DNA from: Nemertoderma westbladi
Taxonomy: Eukaryota; Xenacoelomorpha; Nemertodermatida; Nemertodermatidae
Assembly (NCBI GenBank): GCA_032718475.1
Contig: JAUCBJ010007601.1
Coordinates: 37,773-101,772, forward strand
Direction of reading: 5' to 3'
Length of the DNA: 64,000 bases
Shown here: piece by piece, positions 48,601 to 56,894 of the stretch
How positions within the stretch are numbered: position 1 is the first letter of the stretch
Layout of the letters: each line of letters opens with the position of its first letter
Notes under the pieces: generated by a model
The model's database searches: none
What the model was told of the DNA's origin: nothing
What the model saw: the letters and a program-made list of their open reading frames with translations, nothing else
Position numbers and translations under genes: made by a program

Positions 48601-51600
48601 AAATAATGAATAGGCTATGCTTATCGGGCCTGCCCTACTGGGCTGGCAGCTACAGGTAGTACCACATTACTGCCATAGTGGTAGCAGGATCTGGGGACCT
48701 GACCTGACCTATGGACCATATCGACGACCATAGAGCCAGAACAACACACATCAAAACCGTATCGTTTCGAGGAAAACCCAAAACACCTTCCAATCTCTTT
48801 TGCCTCAGTGTGGATCGCATCTCCTAATTTTTTCACTGAGGTATGGAAAGATACAATGAGCAGTTTTAAAATAGGCACTTGCTATCAGAATTTAATGAAA
48901 ATAAAGGTACTGTGGTTATTTTCAGAGAGGCAGAACAACACATAAAAAATTAACATTACTATTCTCATATTAACTCATTTTCTTCTAAAAAGACAATATA
49001 CGGTTATAGAATTTAAACATATGATGCATAACGAAAAATTGTGACTGAAAAGGTTTTGAAAAATTGTGGAATGTAATTCTCAATTCGTTTAGTAAATGTG
49101 AAGAAATCCAGATAGAATCCAGAGCAATAAGTAACGTACCTGGCATAATATTATAACCGAGGTAAGGAATATACAGGGAACTATCAGGTTAAACTCATAG
49201 AAGCCAGACTTCCGTCGGAGGTGCAGATAGGCTATTGCGAACCGGTACCGCAGTACTGGAGTGGTGGTTGTAGCCGCGTACATTGTCTCATGTATCCGCA
49301 TGTACTTATCCTCAACCGCCCACGCCGAACTCTCTTTGTAAGACGACATGTCGATTTTTCCCTCTTCAATTTCCTAATGTGAAAAAATATTGGATATTTA
49401 CAGAGTTCATTATAAAGTGACGGAACATCCTGGAATTTTGTTCCAAAATAATTCTACTGTAGTTCCAGATATAAATTTAGTAAAAATGTTAGATAATATC
49501 CTATAAGCCATAAACCTAATTTAATAATTTAGGACCCGTATTATTCAATAAGCCATGATTCAGAGTTAATAAGTCAGGATCTGATGTCTTTTGATTTCGT
49601 TGATATTTGATAAAAATATAATTAACATTAAATAATAGCGAATTCAACCGAAAATAATTATCTGCTCACCTTAATAGTGCCATTGACTTTGTACTTTTTG
49701 GTGGATTGACCCTCGATGTTTATGTGAACTAAATCGGCGGTGTAGGCCCAGGAGCTGAAGATGAGGCAGCAGACCTGTTTGTCGAAAGGAAAGTTTCGAA
49801 CATCTATCTCACAGCGAGATGTCGCGATTATTGGCGTCGGCCACAGTGCAGTCTTCCCGTTGCTTTCTATTATTGCGGTCGACTCCAACCGATTAGTACC
49901 AATAATGTTCTTTTCGTCAGCTCTAAAATAAAACATTATTAAATAATTTGAATTGATTAAATAATTAATTGAAAGTCGATTTGTTTGCTGTGTTGAGTCT
50001 TTAACGTAAACTGCGATTTGTTAAAATAGTAAATATTCGTTTTGGGATCAATCCTACATTCAGGCCAGTATCAACCTACAATAAAGGTAAATACGCACCG
50101 AACGGAAACTTTCTTTAACATAACTAAATACACCTCCTCACTAGAGCACTAGAGGAAGCCTGAACTTCCGATGGTTAAATTATAACGAAAATTTAATAAA
50201 GTGAACCCGTAGGGGGTGTATTTATCGCGGTAACTTACTGGTTATACAGTATGATATCAGGTTGCCATATCTGGTACGCCGACATGCGGAAACTAGAAAT
50301 GTTTTTAAATTTAGTTTTATCCCACATGAGGTATTCGTCAGTCCAAACCTAAAATAAATAACGCAATTAGAGAAATAGGCCTAATCCATTACTGGTAGGC
50401 TGCGATAGGACAGGCCCGGGGGCAATAACAAAGCTGGTTCCCCTTACATCGGAGTAGTTTATGGAGCTATTAGTTAGCTAATTGCTATACCCGCGGCTGA
50501 GCAGTGCATTTGTATAAATCTTAAATTGGATTGTTATTACAAATTATGCAGGTTAGTAAAAGAATGTGTTACAGAGGCAGGTGGGAAGGTACCAAAACAA
50601 TAAACAAGTGTTGGGAATATTTTATAAAAACCAAAAGCAGGAGTCTTTATTTCATATATATCGCCCGTCATCCTTCGTCACATACAATACCAATAAAGAG
50701 TCATGATTCCTAATGTTCATCATAGGCATTGTATATCTCGTTTAACAAACGAGGCATTGCACAATCTCTAGCACCACCCTGCTGGCACTACGTATGAATC
50801 TTTCCAACCACTTTCACCAACCAAACTCTATGGTCACTGATCGATCAACCTTGTTATGTAGCAGCCTGGTGGTGAGAGAGAATGTGGTGGTCAGCACTTG
50901 TCATTCCTTTATTTTCTGCTGAAAGACCCTGGTTTTATTGATAATGCAGATGAATAAGGTATTTTATTCCAAAATTGTAATATTACTCAACGCTGTTAGT
51001 ATTAACAGCGAGTTGTTATTTAGCACTTTACATACAACTTTAGAGGACATTACCGTATTGTATGGGCCTGTACATTTACTGTAGTATTGTATTTGGTGTT
51101 ATTGTTTACGTGGTAACCATGACGGCGTTTACTAATGTCCACTAAGGGGACATAACTTAATGCCGTCATTGGATACCACGTAAACAATAGGTGGTATTTA
51201 TAATTAATTGCCTGACTGCCAGATAAGCATACCTACCTGTAGCTATTAATAACCAGTAGCTATAAACTATTAACATGGGTCCAAACGCCACCATAAATAT
51301 AAGCGAACTTATTTATAACAAAATTTATTTCATTTTATACATTTATTTATACAGCAACTAATATAATTTGTGCAGTTTCTATCACTTATAATGTATAAGT
51401 ACAATTATTTCGTAATGTTACAACTTTGGAATAAAACTCATACATACTTGTTGCAAAGTACTTTACAGTGTTCTCATCCTCGTGGCTTTATTTTCACTCA
51501 CTCACTAACGTTCGTTCGTGTAACAAAACCGCTCGGATCATCACACTGCAAAGTGCTACTTTACACACAAGTACGTAAATAGTTATTTTACATGGGTTTT

Positions 51601-53411
51601 CACCTGGGTAGGAACTGTTAATTTCTGGGTTGGTTGACCGACTGGCCTGTAATACATCCTAGTGGTATGAACGATACGTATATATATTATTGCAATAGTG
51701 TTACAGAAAATTATCAAATGATAATTTTCAACATTATCTCGTTTGATATCATTTATTACTTACCATCGTCAACCAGAAGGTGGATCTAAGTTGTTGCATT
51801 CGCTCTTCCACACTAATTATTTGAAGTAAATAAAGAGTAATATAGACTGGAACAGCTGTAAGATGGCTCCTTACAGGTCGAACGTGTTTGCTGTAAGATA
51901 ATATAACATCAGTAAGATGGTTCCTTAAACTCTTCGCGTTCTTTAGATTCAAACGCGGAAATTATACGGAGATACGGTATGTCATAGTAAAGGTACATAT
52001 TTATTATTAAATTCAGTAATAAGTTCCCTGCGGAAAATTAAGTTAATTTTAAAACAAAGAATAAAAACATATTTTCATTATTTTGTAAAAATTAATTCAA
52101 ATTAAAGTTAAAAGAAAATATAAATAACATATTGTTAGAAGTATTTCATTACCTGTAATGGGAATTAGGGCCTAACAGCTGAAACTCCAACGTTTTCTCA
52201 TTGACCTCCTGAGGGTAATAGTTGTACGGATCCTGTGTCGATCTACAGTCACAGTAATCCCGTTGACGTTTGGAACGCTGCAATGAAACTCCTGAAATAA
52301 ACATTAAATATTGCATATAAATTATGTTAAATTATATTAAGTCACCGACCGCACTAACAATTAATATATATTACATGTACTTAGTGAAGAATCTTTTAAT
52401 TTCTGAAAGCCTAAATGTTTAGTAGATTGAAAATGCTGCTGTTGCAACTAGAGTGCAGCAGTTCTGTAGCTCTCAACTCTCTCTTGTATGTAGCTCTCAA
52501 CAGCGATCCATATGCGCACGCACATGTACGACATGCAAATGGCCTTTCGTCAGATTTGTCAACACTAGCCCTGATAGTATGTAATTGGCTGATCTCCAAC
52601 AACCTTCTTATGGATATAGAGCAGCTACATAATGAGGTTTTGTTTAGGTTGATATATGCTTCATAGCGTATAGCAGCTATCATACGGTGGATTCGGTGGA
52701 TATCATTAGGTGGATTCTGTGACCTTCTTTTTGAATGGGGAAGCACGGTTTTACTAATTACCTTTAGTGACTAATTGATCTGAATGTGCATCTCCATAGC
52801 AGCCACTGTATGTGTATCTATGGATTTGATATCACTGTAGAACAACTTACCAGCTTCTGAAAAGGCAGGATTATAATTGATATAGAACACACCCGAATCG
52901 CAATTACCATTTTGTTCAAGCAGCAGCTAGGTCTAGTGGTGACATTCCTGGAGTTCCAATTAGGAAGCCCTGCCTGGTTCTATCCTTAGATGGGGCAGCA
53001 CTATTTAGGCGCAGTGCTTTAAGTGCTGCAGTCTAGACCAACCTCGGCTTTCATCCTTCAGAGGTCGATAAATGGGAACCAAGACAACTTGGGAAAGAGG
53101 GTGGAAGGGTTTACTGTGGAAGATCACCCATGGTGGTGAACAGGCATTCATTCCTTGGCTTAACGAGCCTAAAAGATTCTCCCATTCATAATATCATTTT
53201 TGTATCCTTATGGGTTTCCTTCTTTAAAAGAGCAAATGTCATCACTGCCAATAGAAATATTCCAAGGAAGTAGGACTGCGCTCGATGGGAATCGTAAAAG
53301 AGAATACCGTAGCGTGTGGTTCGCGAGTTGAGTAGTGGGTGGGCGGATACCGAGACATTGCTAGCTAAAACACAACCGGTCACAAAGACAAGAGACTGAA
53401 GCAATTTACTG
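42095..53411 (-). CDS. Nicotinic acetylcholine receptor-like subunit, predicted anion-selective (9 exons)
   Basis: A pentameric Cys-loop ligand-gated channel subunit of the plasma membrane. Exons (minus strand): 53411-53308, 52291-52153, 51890-51764, 50348-50239, 49922-49670, 49373-49140, 43792-43669, 43248-43064, 42640-42095. All junctions are AG/GT and in phase, giving ~606 codons. Order: signal-peptide-like core, ligand-binding domain with loop D Trp, loop A IWQPDIILYN, the Cys-loop (CEIDVRNFPFDKQVC, exactly 13 residues between cysteines) and loop B Trp (SSWAY), then M1, M2, M3, a ~115-residue cytoplasmic loop with a His/Lys/Arg-rich patch, an amphipathic helix and M4. Loop C lacks the Tyr-x-Cys-Cys pair, so it is a non-alpha subunit. 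M2 is preceded by GPAKV instead of SGEK, with one extra residue (Pro): the anion-channel pattern. No initiator ATG is found in frame before 53,411, so a further upstream exon is expected. Family membership is very secure; ligand and selectivity are inferred. Confidence 0.93.
43064..43248 (-). CDS. Receptor exon 8: M3 and start of cytoplasmic loop
   Basis: 185 bp. It encodes MYYGGNILLITVATAFNVLV (M3), then TPVPYCIRLVFLHYLSYIVF and an RRRR stretch. It begins by completing the Gly codon split with exon 7 and ends in phase 0. Confidence 0.93.
43669..43792 (-). CDS. Receptor exon 7: pore helix M2 with anion-type GPAK motif
   Basis: 124 bp. It encodes FLPCTAGPAKVQLVVSLF and then MSMAVFLLLIGQMMPASESV. 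Setting Lys as 0', -1' is Ala, -2' is an inserted Pro, 2' is Gln, 6' Ser, 9' Met (usually Leu), 13' Val and 20' Gln (usually acidic). The acceptor is TTACTTTCAG. Confidence 0.93.
44288..45260 (-). pseudogene. LINE family A RT FADD palm, thumb and C-terminal region
   Basis: Continuous codons carry ILAGVLQGDTLAPLLFVIVL, TDFADDIALL (catalytic FADD), NATKTEFMTF, FQYLGSWIESSKKDI and a C-terminal stretch ending GRPVITYIDQLERDTE and AWKDFISTV. The open frame visible here begins inside the neighbouring inverted-repeat element, so its first ~40 codons are not LINE sequence. Confidence 0.88.
45261..45874. mobile_element. Inverted-repeat element inserted in the LINE
   Basis: 614 bp. The ends are inverted copies of ~65 bp: GTGGGG, CACGTAGTCGGC, AGCC, TGCATACGG or GCATACGG, TTCATATAG, and CAAATGGGGCATG at 45,261-45,332 reappear in reverse complement at 45,811-45,874. 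The LINE reading (GIGLLY ... DTEAQ) resumes on both sides. It contains a (GACAGACG)n-like run at 45,778-45,812. An end-like segment (GTGGCTCGCCCCACA) also occurs at ~35,604. It has no coding capacity. Confidence 0.75.
45875..46045 (-). pseudogene. LINE family A RT palm piece between two insertions
   Basis: It encodes AQILALRRLIEGIKSKNLPA, then FVDFKKVFDSIHRGKMLEIL and IPEVIVAGIGL. It is isolated by the SINE on one side and the inverted-repeat element on the other. The F-x-D-F-KK-F-D block carries the first catalytic Asp of RT. Confidence 0.85.
46061..46321 (-). mobile_element. tRNA-like SINE carrying a hammerhead-like core, 15-bp TSD
   Basis: 261 bp inserted in the LINE and flanked by a perfect 15-bp duplication (GCTATTGTTGATCTA at 46,046-46,060 and 46,322-46,336). 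The uninterrupted target is visible in the LINE copy at ~31,730. On the minus strand it has ~75 bp of leader, an A-box-like TGGTAGCTCAGT (46,231-46,242), a hammerhead-like core (46,182-46,223), a B-box GGTTCGAGCCC (46,173-46,183), ~100 bp of unrelated body and a TTATTATTA tail. Confidence 0.85.
46182..46223 (-). ncRNA. Candidate hammerhead ribozyme core (SINE 1)
   Basis: Minus-strand order: CCCGG (stem I, 5' side), CTGATGA, a weak stem-loop with AAC/GTT pairing (stem II), GAAAC, stem III ACC-TA-GGT, GTA cleavage triplet, TCGGG (stem I, 3' side; five pairs including one G-U). All invariant core bases (CUGAUGA, GAAA, UH) are present. Stem II is weak and lacks the usual G-C closing pair, so activity may be low. 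The CTGATGAT stretch could also descend from a tRNA anticodon arm. Confidence 0.45.
46337..47186 (-). pseudogene. LINE family A linker and RT fingers, frameshifted
   Basis: Two overlapping open stretches (47,186-46,689 and 46,758-46,337) in different frames. The first is a Lys-rich linker (KPKRKQYVAWLNSEV, KVEKAKDDLKLAYN). The second is RT motif 1-2 sequence (NKASGLDENPAEVW, KPLPKKGDLGIPTNYRGICL, AAKIYNKMILYRIMPHIEKL), ending where the SINE inserted. Confidence 0.85.
47219..48223 (-). pseudogene. LINE family A APE-type endonuclease domain
   Basis: 334 open codons from an ATG. The endonuclease residues are in place: N61 (MNARTL), E90 (CIQEHR), D203 and N205 (GDLNAQIG), D266 (QLDYILIN) and D293-H294 (GTDHRIV). 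The frame ends at a TAG at 47,219-47,221, and coding continues in another frame (VQNRFEALQSMDED), so the element is frameshifted between endonuclease and RT. The domain itself looks intact. Confidence 0.88.
49140..49373 (-). CDS. Receptor exon 6: loop C region and M1
   Basis: 234 bp, phase 0. The loop C stretch (EDKYMRIHETMYAATT) has no vicinal cysteines. The pre-M1 segment and M1 follow (GFYEFNLIVPCIFLTSVIIL). The donor CAG|GTACGT opens the 5.3-kb intron 6 filled by a LINE. Confidence 0.94.
49670..49922 (-). CDS. Receptor exon 5: Cys-loop and loop B
   Basis: 253 bp. It encodes the loop E region and the Cys-loop CEIDVRNFPFDKQVC, followed by an extra Cys and CLIFSSWAYTADLVHI with the loop B Trp. 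It ends NGTIK before GTGAGC. Confidence 0.95.
50239..50348 (-). CDS. Receptor exon 4: loop D to loop A
   Basis: 110 bp, a length conserved for this exon in many nAChR genes. It encodes VWTDEYLMWDKTKF and loop A IWQPDIILYN. The acceptor is TTATTTTAG, the donor CCA|GTAAGT. Confidence 0.93.
50349..51763 (-). other. Receptor intron 3
   Basis: 1.4 kb, AT-rich. It contains a 90-bp near-palindrome at 51,100-51,189 and otherwise nothing recognisable. Confidence 0.8.
51100..51189. repeat. 90-bp hairpin (inverted repeat)
   Basis: TATTGTTTACGTGGTA at the left is inverted as TACCACGTAAACAATA at the right, and the inner CATGACGGC / GCCGTCAT also pairs, with a ~30-base loop. It could be a tiny MITE or a structured element in intron 3. 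Confidence 0.6.
51764..51890 (-). CDS. Receptor exon 3: 'VRPV ... QIISVEER' strand region and loop D
   Basis: 127 bp. It encodes KHVRPV, then the beta-strand block LYLLQIISVEERMQ and STFWLTM, the standard nAChR 'L-QIISVDE-NQ--T--WL' segment. The donor is ATG|GTAAGT. Confidence 0.92.
52153..52291 (-). CDS. Receptor exon 2: N-terminal ligand-binding domain
   Basis: 139 bp between TTTATTTCAG and GTAATG. It encodes a linker with two nearby cysteines (DYCDC), an N-terminal region with DPYNYYPQEVNEK, and LEFQLLGPNSHY, leading into the VRP segment of exon 3. It joins exon 1 in phase 1. Confidence 0.8.
52920..53125 (+). mobile_element. SINE-like element with GGTCGATAAA core (receptor intron 1)
   Basis: It contains CTTTCATCCTTCAGAGGTCG followed by ATAAATGGGAACCAAG, closely matching the core of the SINE at 62,017-62,238. 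The upstream part (CTAGGTCTAGTGGTGACATTC onward) may be a decayed tRNA-like head. Boundaries are approximate and no TSD was found. Confidence 0.45.
53308..53411 (-). CDS. Receptor exon 1 of those seen: signal-peptide core
   Basis: It encodes a basic residue followed by a hydrophobic run (KLLQSLVFVTGCVLASNVSVSA) and a short mature start (HPLLNSRTTRY). The donor CG|GTATTC leaves one base that completes a Gly codon with exon 2. The 5' boundary is set at the acceptor-like AATTTCAG at 53,412-53,419. There is no ATG in frame, and a TAA lies upstream, so the start codon must be in another exon. Confidence 0.65.
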
Positions 53412-53419
53412 CTGAAATT

Positions 53420-54229
53420 CGACGGGAGTTAATTGGCCGAGTTAACGGGCTTTGCTTGATCCCAACGGTTGTGCGGCCGTTCATCTACTCGTGATGTACT
53501 GAGTCGGTCCCAGGTGGCTGCTTCAGGTTTACATACCTCCATCTCTCTAATTCCGCACTCTCTGTGCTTAACTGCTTGCCCGCTTTTCGATAAATTGATT
53601 TTACAATCTCCTTTACCGTTTCGGTTTAGAACCACTGAAAATTAATGTGTTAAAAGCCGAGAAAGTTGCGAGTGAGAGAGCTTCAAAGGTCAATAAAACA
53701 GGATGGAAATGTATTGGAACACTTTGAATTTTAATTTTGATTACACGAGGCCCAAGTTGTTGTTGTACTGTAGGACTTATTGTTTTGATTATAACACGAC
53801 GTGTTGTTTAAAGTTCTTTATGGTGTTGGTAAGATATTCCTACTGTATCAAAACAAACCGCGATGTTTACGACACAAAATATCTAATGAGATCGCATGTG
53901 TTATTTTTCACATTTTTACAGTCGCATTTCAACTTCGATTAATAAAATATAGTGTATATTACGATTTCACAGCAATGTGTTGTGTAGTACTATTTGACAT
54001 CTTTATGGCCGAGTGTGTTTGATTCCTGAGCGGTGCGCTGCAATAAAGAGAAAACGAGATTAGTAAACTGATTACCGTAGCCGTAATGATAATATTGAAT
54101 ATCATAATATAAATTAACTTTATTGTATATTCAGCACCCCCAACTTTAAAGCTTTAATATAAAGAAGTTATAAAGCTACTTCATAAAACAAATATCAGAA
54201 AGAAAATGGCTCGAATAAGTTAAAATATA
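53420..54229. other. Upstream flank of the receptor gene
   Basis: It should contain the missing first exon or promoter of the receptor, or be intron before it. No in-frame ATG exon with a matching donor could be singled out. Confidence 0.3.
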
Positions 54230-54496
54230 AAAAGATAAAACAAATGAAGGACTGTCAGCCACAGGTATGTGATATGGTATTTGAATTTTACTGTATATGT
54301 GCGTTCTATTTTTTGTATACTGTATAGTATATACTGCTAGGCCTATATACCGGTAACTTTGCTGTCCAGTGCCCAATAATTAAAATTTAGCATTGATAAA
54401 GATAGCCATTGGCTTTCGAAACGTCTGCTAGGCCTAACTACCTACTATTGTTTCATACCTGTGGCTGACAGTCCTTCATTTGTTTTATCTTTTAAT
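54230..54496. mobile_element. Inverted-repeat element (37-bp arms)
   Basis: AAAAGATAAAACAAATGAAG plus GACTGTCAGCCACAGGT at 54,230-54,267 is mirrored exactly by ACCTGTGGCTGACAGTC plus CTTCATTTGTTTTATCTTTT at 54,459-54,496. The ~190-bp interior ends with GGCTTTCGAAACGTCTGCTA, a GAAACGTC-type motif that also occurs in hammerhead 3' halves. Confidence 0.7.
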
Positions 54497-54605
54497 ATTT
54501 ACTCGCCACATTCCCCACCATGATTTTTAAGTTAAAATATAGTTAATTATCACTTTATTTAGTTATATTAAATATTGTATATTTTACAAAGCTTTGCTAT
54601 ACCAT

Positions 54606-54825
54606 GTAATATTATGGTTTTGTTCAGAAATTGAAAAAATGAGAAAGCGCGTCACCGGGGGTTGAACCAGCGCTTTACGTACGTTTCAGCCTATCAGGCC
54701 TCATCAGTAGCGCTAACCAGTGATTGATTGATTGATTGATTGATTCGTTTTAATTCCTGTACAAAACATGTAAAAAGGAAATCATTTGTCAAATCAGTTC
54801 AGCCACTATTACGTAGCCCTACATG
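54606..54825 (-). mobile_element. tRNA-like retroposon carrying a hammerhead ribozyme core, 24-bp direct repeats
   Basis: 220 bp between 24-bp direct repeats with one mismatch (54,582-54,605 and 54,826-54,849, ending AGCTTTGCTATACCAT), the mark of target-primed retroposition. On the minus strand: a leader, a (TCAA)n run, an A-box-like TGGTTAGCGC, the ribozyme core (54,714-54,669), a B-box-like GGTTCAACCCCC (54,668-54,657) and an AT-rich 3' part. Its layout matches the SINE at 46,061-46,321, although the flanking bodies are not obviously alike. Confidence 0.78.
54669..54714 (-). ncRNA. Candidate hammerhead ribozyme (retroposon 2)
   Basis: Minus-strand order: AGCGCT-A (stem I), CTGATGA, stem II GGCCT-GAT-AGGCT (five pairs, one of them G-U), GAAAC, a tiny stem III ACG-TA-CGT, GTA cleavage triplet, A-AGCGCT (stem I, six perfect pairs with an A-A mismatch next to the core). 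The conserved core is complete. The 2-nt stem III loop is very small, as in minimal animal and Sm-alpha hammerheads that may work as dimers. Confidence 0.65.
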
Positions 54826-55099
54826 TTTTACATAGCTTTGCTATACCATCAGCTTTACGTAGCCCTTAATGCCGGAACATTGTGCTGGCTTCTTTCAATT
54901 CACAATCGTAATGGTTCAATGCGGCTTGGATTGAGAAAGCTGTGCCGGCTTATCGACAAAATTGCGCTGCCACTACCCTTTATCCTCCATTACTTTCGCG
55001 AAATTATCCGCATCTTCAAGGCCATGTCTGGACAGGTGCCGATTTAGGTGCCGATATAGGTACTCAGGTTTCTCTCTGCATGTTTATCTCACTATGTGT

Positions 55100-55618
55100 C
55101 TTACCCTGCTGTGACGTCACTCCATACTGTTCTGTTATTCTAACATTACGGAAGATTAACCCCATCAGCATGATACGTCAACAAAATATTTTATACCGTA
55201 CATGAAGTCACCTTTGTAATAGGGAACACATGTGGCATAAAAAAATCCTGCTGTCAATAATTAACACAAATCATATATTTAATTCGCCCAATAATCCTTG
55301 CCGTATATTTTGGAATAGTGTCAGAGTGTTATTATTAACTACCGGTCACATAAAAATAATTATTAATTTTCATCAGCATCAGCATCAGCATCCATTCAGA
55401 ATACTAAAGCGAACGAATACAAAACATGGAGTCTAAACAATTACCCATTTATATCCTCATCATATGTCAGTCAAAAATATTTTGAATTCATATCATTAAA
55501 TTCTACGGCAGACCTTAGAATAGTGCCGATGGGGTTAATCTGCCGTAAATCTTTTAGAATTTGATTTTTCTAAAAATATCAGAACAGTATAGAGTAGTTG
55601 ATGTCACAGCATGGTAAG
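55100..55618. mobile_element. Inverted-repeat element (MITE-like)
   Basis: ~519 bp. The left arm (55,100-55,170: CTTACCCTGCTGTGACGTCA, CATACTGTTCTG, GATTAACCCCATC) is mirrored in the right arm (55,530-55,618: GATGGGGTTAATC, CAGAACAGTAT, GTCACAGCATGGTAAG) with small indels. It ends ~50 bp before the minisatellite. It has no coding capacity. Confidence 0.7.
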
Positions 55619-55667
55619 GAGAGCATGGCACAGAGTGAGAGAAACATACAAAGAGAAACATGAAAAC

Positions 55668-56892
55668 CTGCGTCGGCACCTGTGTCCGAACCTATGTCGG
55701 CACCTGTGTCGGCACCTGTGTGTCGGCACATTTGTCGTCAGCACATATATCTGCAAATGTGTCGGCACCTATGTCTACACCTATGTCGGCACCTGTCTCG
55801 TCGCTATACGTCGGCACCTATGTCGGTACCTGTGTGTTGGCACCTGTGTCGGCACATTTATCGTCAGCACCTATGTCGACACCTGTCTCGTCACTTACGT
55901 CAGCACCTATGTCGGCAACTGTGTCGGCACCTGTCTCTCGTCACTTACGTCGGCACCTATGTAGGTACCTGTGTCGGCACCTGTGTGTTGGCACCTGTGT
56001 CGGCACATTTGTCGTCAGCACCTATGTCGACACCTGTGTCGACACCTGTCTCGTCAATTACGTCAGCACCTATGTCGGCACCTGTGTCGGCACTTGTCTC
56101 GTCACTTACGTCAGCACATATGTCGGCATCTGTGTCGGCACCTGTCTCGTCGCTATACGTCGGCACCTATGTCGGTACCTGTGTCGGCACCTGTGTGTTG
56201 GCACCTGTGTCGGCACATTTATCGTCAGCACCTATGTCGACACCTGTCTCGTCACTTACGTCAGCACCTATGTCGGCAACTGTGTCGGCACCTGTCTCGT
56301 CACTTACGTCGGCACCTATGTAAGCACCTGTGTCGGCACCTGTCACGTCACTTACATCGGCACCTGTGTAGGAACCTGTGTCGGCATCTGTGTCGGCACC
56401 TATGCCGGCACCTGTGTCGGCACCTGTCTCGTCACTTACGTCAGCACCTATGTAGGCACCTATGTCGGCATCTGTGTCGGCACCTATGTCGGCACCTGTC
56501 TCGTCACTTACGTCAGCACCTATGTAGGCACCTGTGTCGGCACCTGTGTCGGCACCTGTCTCGTCACTTACGTCAACACCTATGTCGGCACCTGTCTCGT
56601 CACTTACGTCGGCACCTATGTAGGCACCTGTGTCGACATCAGTGTCGGCACCTATGTCGGCACCTGTGTCGGCACATTTGTCGTCAGCACCTATGTCGGC
56701 ACCTGTGCCGGCACCTGTGTCGGCACCTGTCTCGTCACTTACATCAGCACCTATGTCGGCACCTGTGTCGGCACCTGTCTCGTCACTTACGTCGGCACCT
56801 ATGTAGGCACCTGTGTCGGCATCTGTGTCGGCACATTTGTCGTCAGCACCTATGCCGGCACTTGTGTCGGCACCTATGTCAGCACATGCCGT
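55668..56892. repeat. 12-bp minisatellite (GTCGGCACCTRT)
   Basis: About 100 copies of GTCGGCACCTGT / GTCGGCACCTAT with interspersed CTCGTCACTTACGTCAGC and ACATTTGTCGTC variants forming longer patterns. The 12-bp unit is a multiple of three and has no stop in any plus frame, giving long open stretches (up to 440 codons of GTYVGTCV, SAPMSAPV or CRHLCRHL). These are mutually exclusive readings of a repeat and not evidence of a gene. The array resumes at 57,680 after a LINE insertion. Confidence 0.95.
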
Positions 56893-56894
56893 GT

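Larger units (their letters stand above)
44278..48860 (-). mobile_element. Nearly full-length LINE (family A), APE endonuclease + RT, inactivated
   Basis: A non-LTR retrotransposon lying in receptor intron 6 in the same orientation as the gene. From its 5' side: a GC-richer leader (~48,230-48,860), an APE-type endonuclease frame (48,223-47,219), a linker and RT fingers (47,186-46,337), an RT palm piece (46,045-45,875) and FADD palm, thumb and C-terminal region (45,260-44,288). The 3' end is a (TAG)n tail at ~44,276-44,290. There are at least two frameshifts (near 47,205 and 46,770) and two later insertions: an inverted-repeat element at 45,261-45,874 and a SINE at 46,061-46,321. It is RTE- or jockey-like; the clade is not resolved by eye. 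The 5' boundary is approximate. Confidence 0.9.

Noticed and set aside
53308-53404. Start of the receptor at 53,404
   Set aside because: The codon there is TTG (CAA on the plus strand). No ATG exists in frame down from the preceding stop, so the initiator must be on an unseen exon.
54719-54746. (TGAT)n run as a separate functional element
   Set aside because: A short microsatellite within the retroposon leader; nothing beyond simple repeat.
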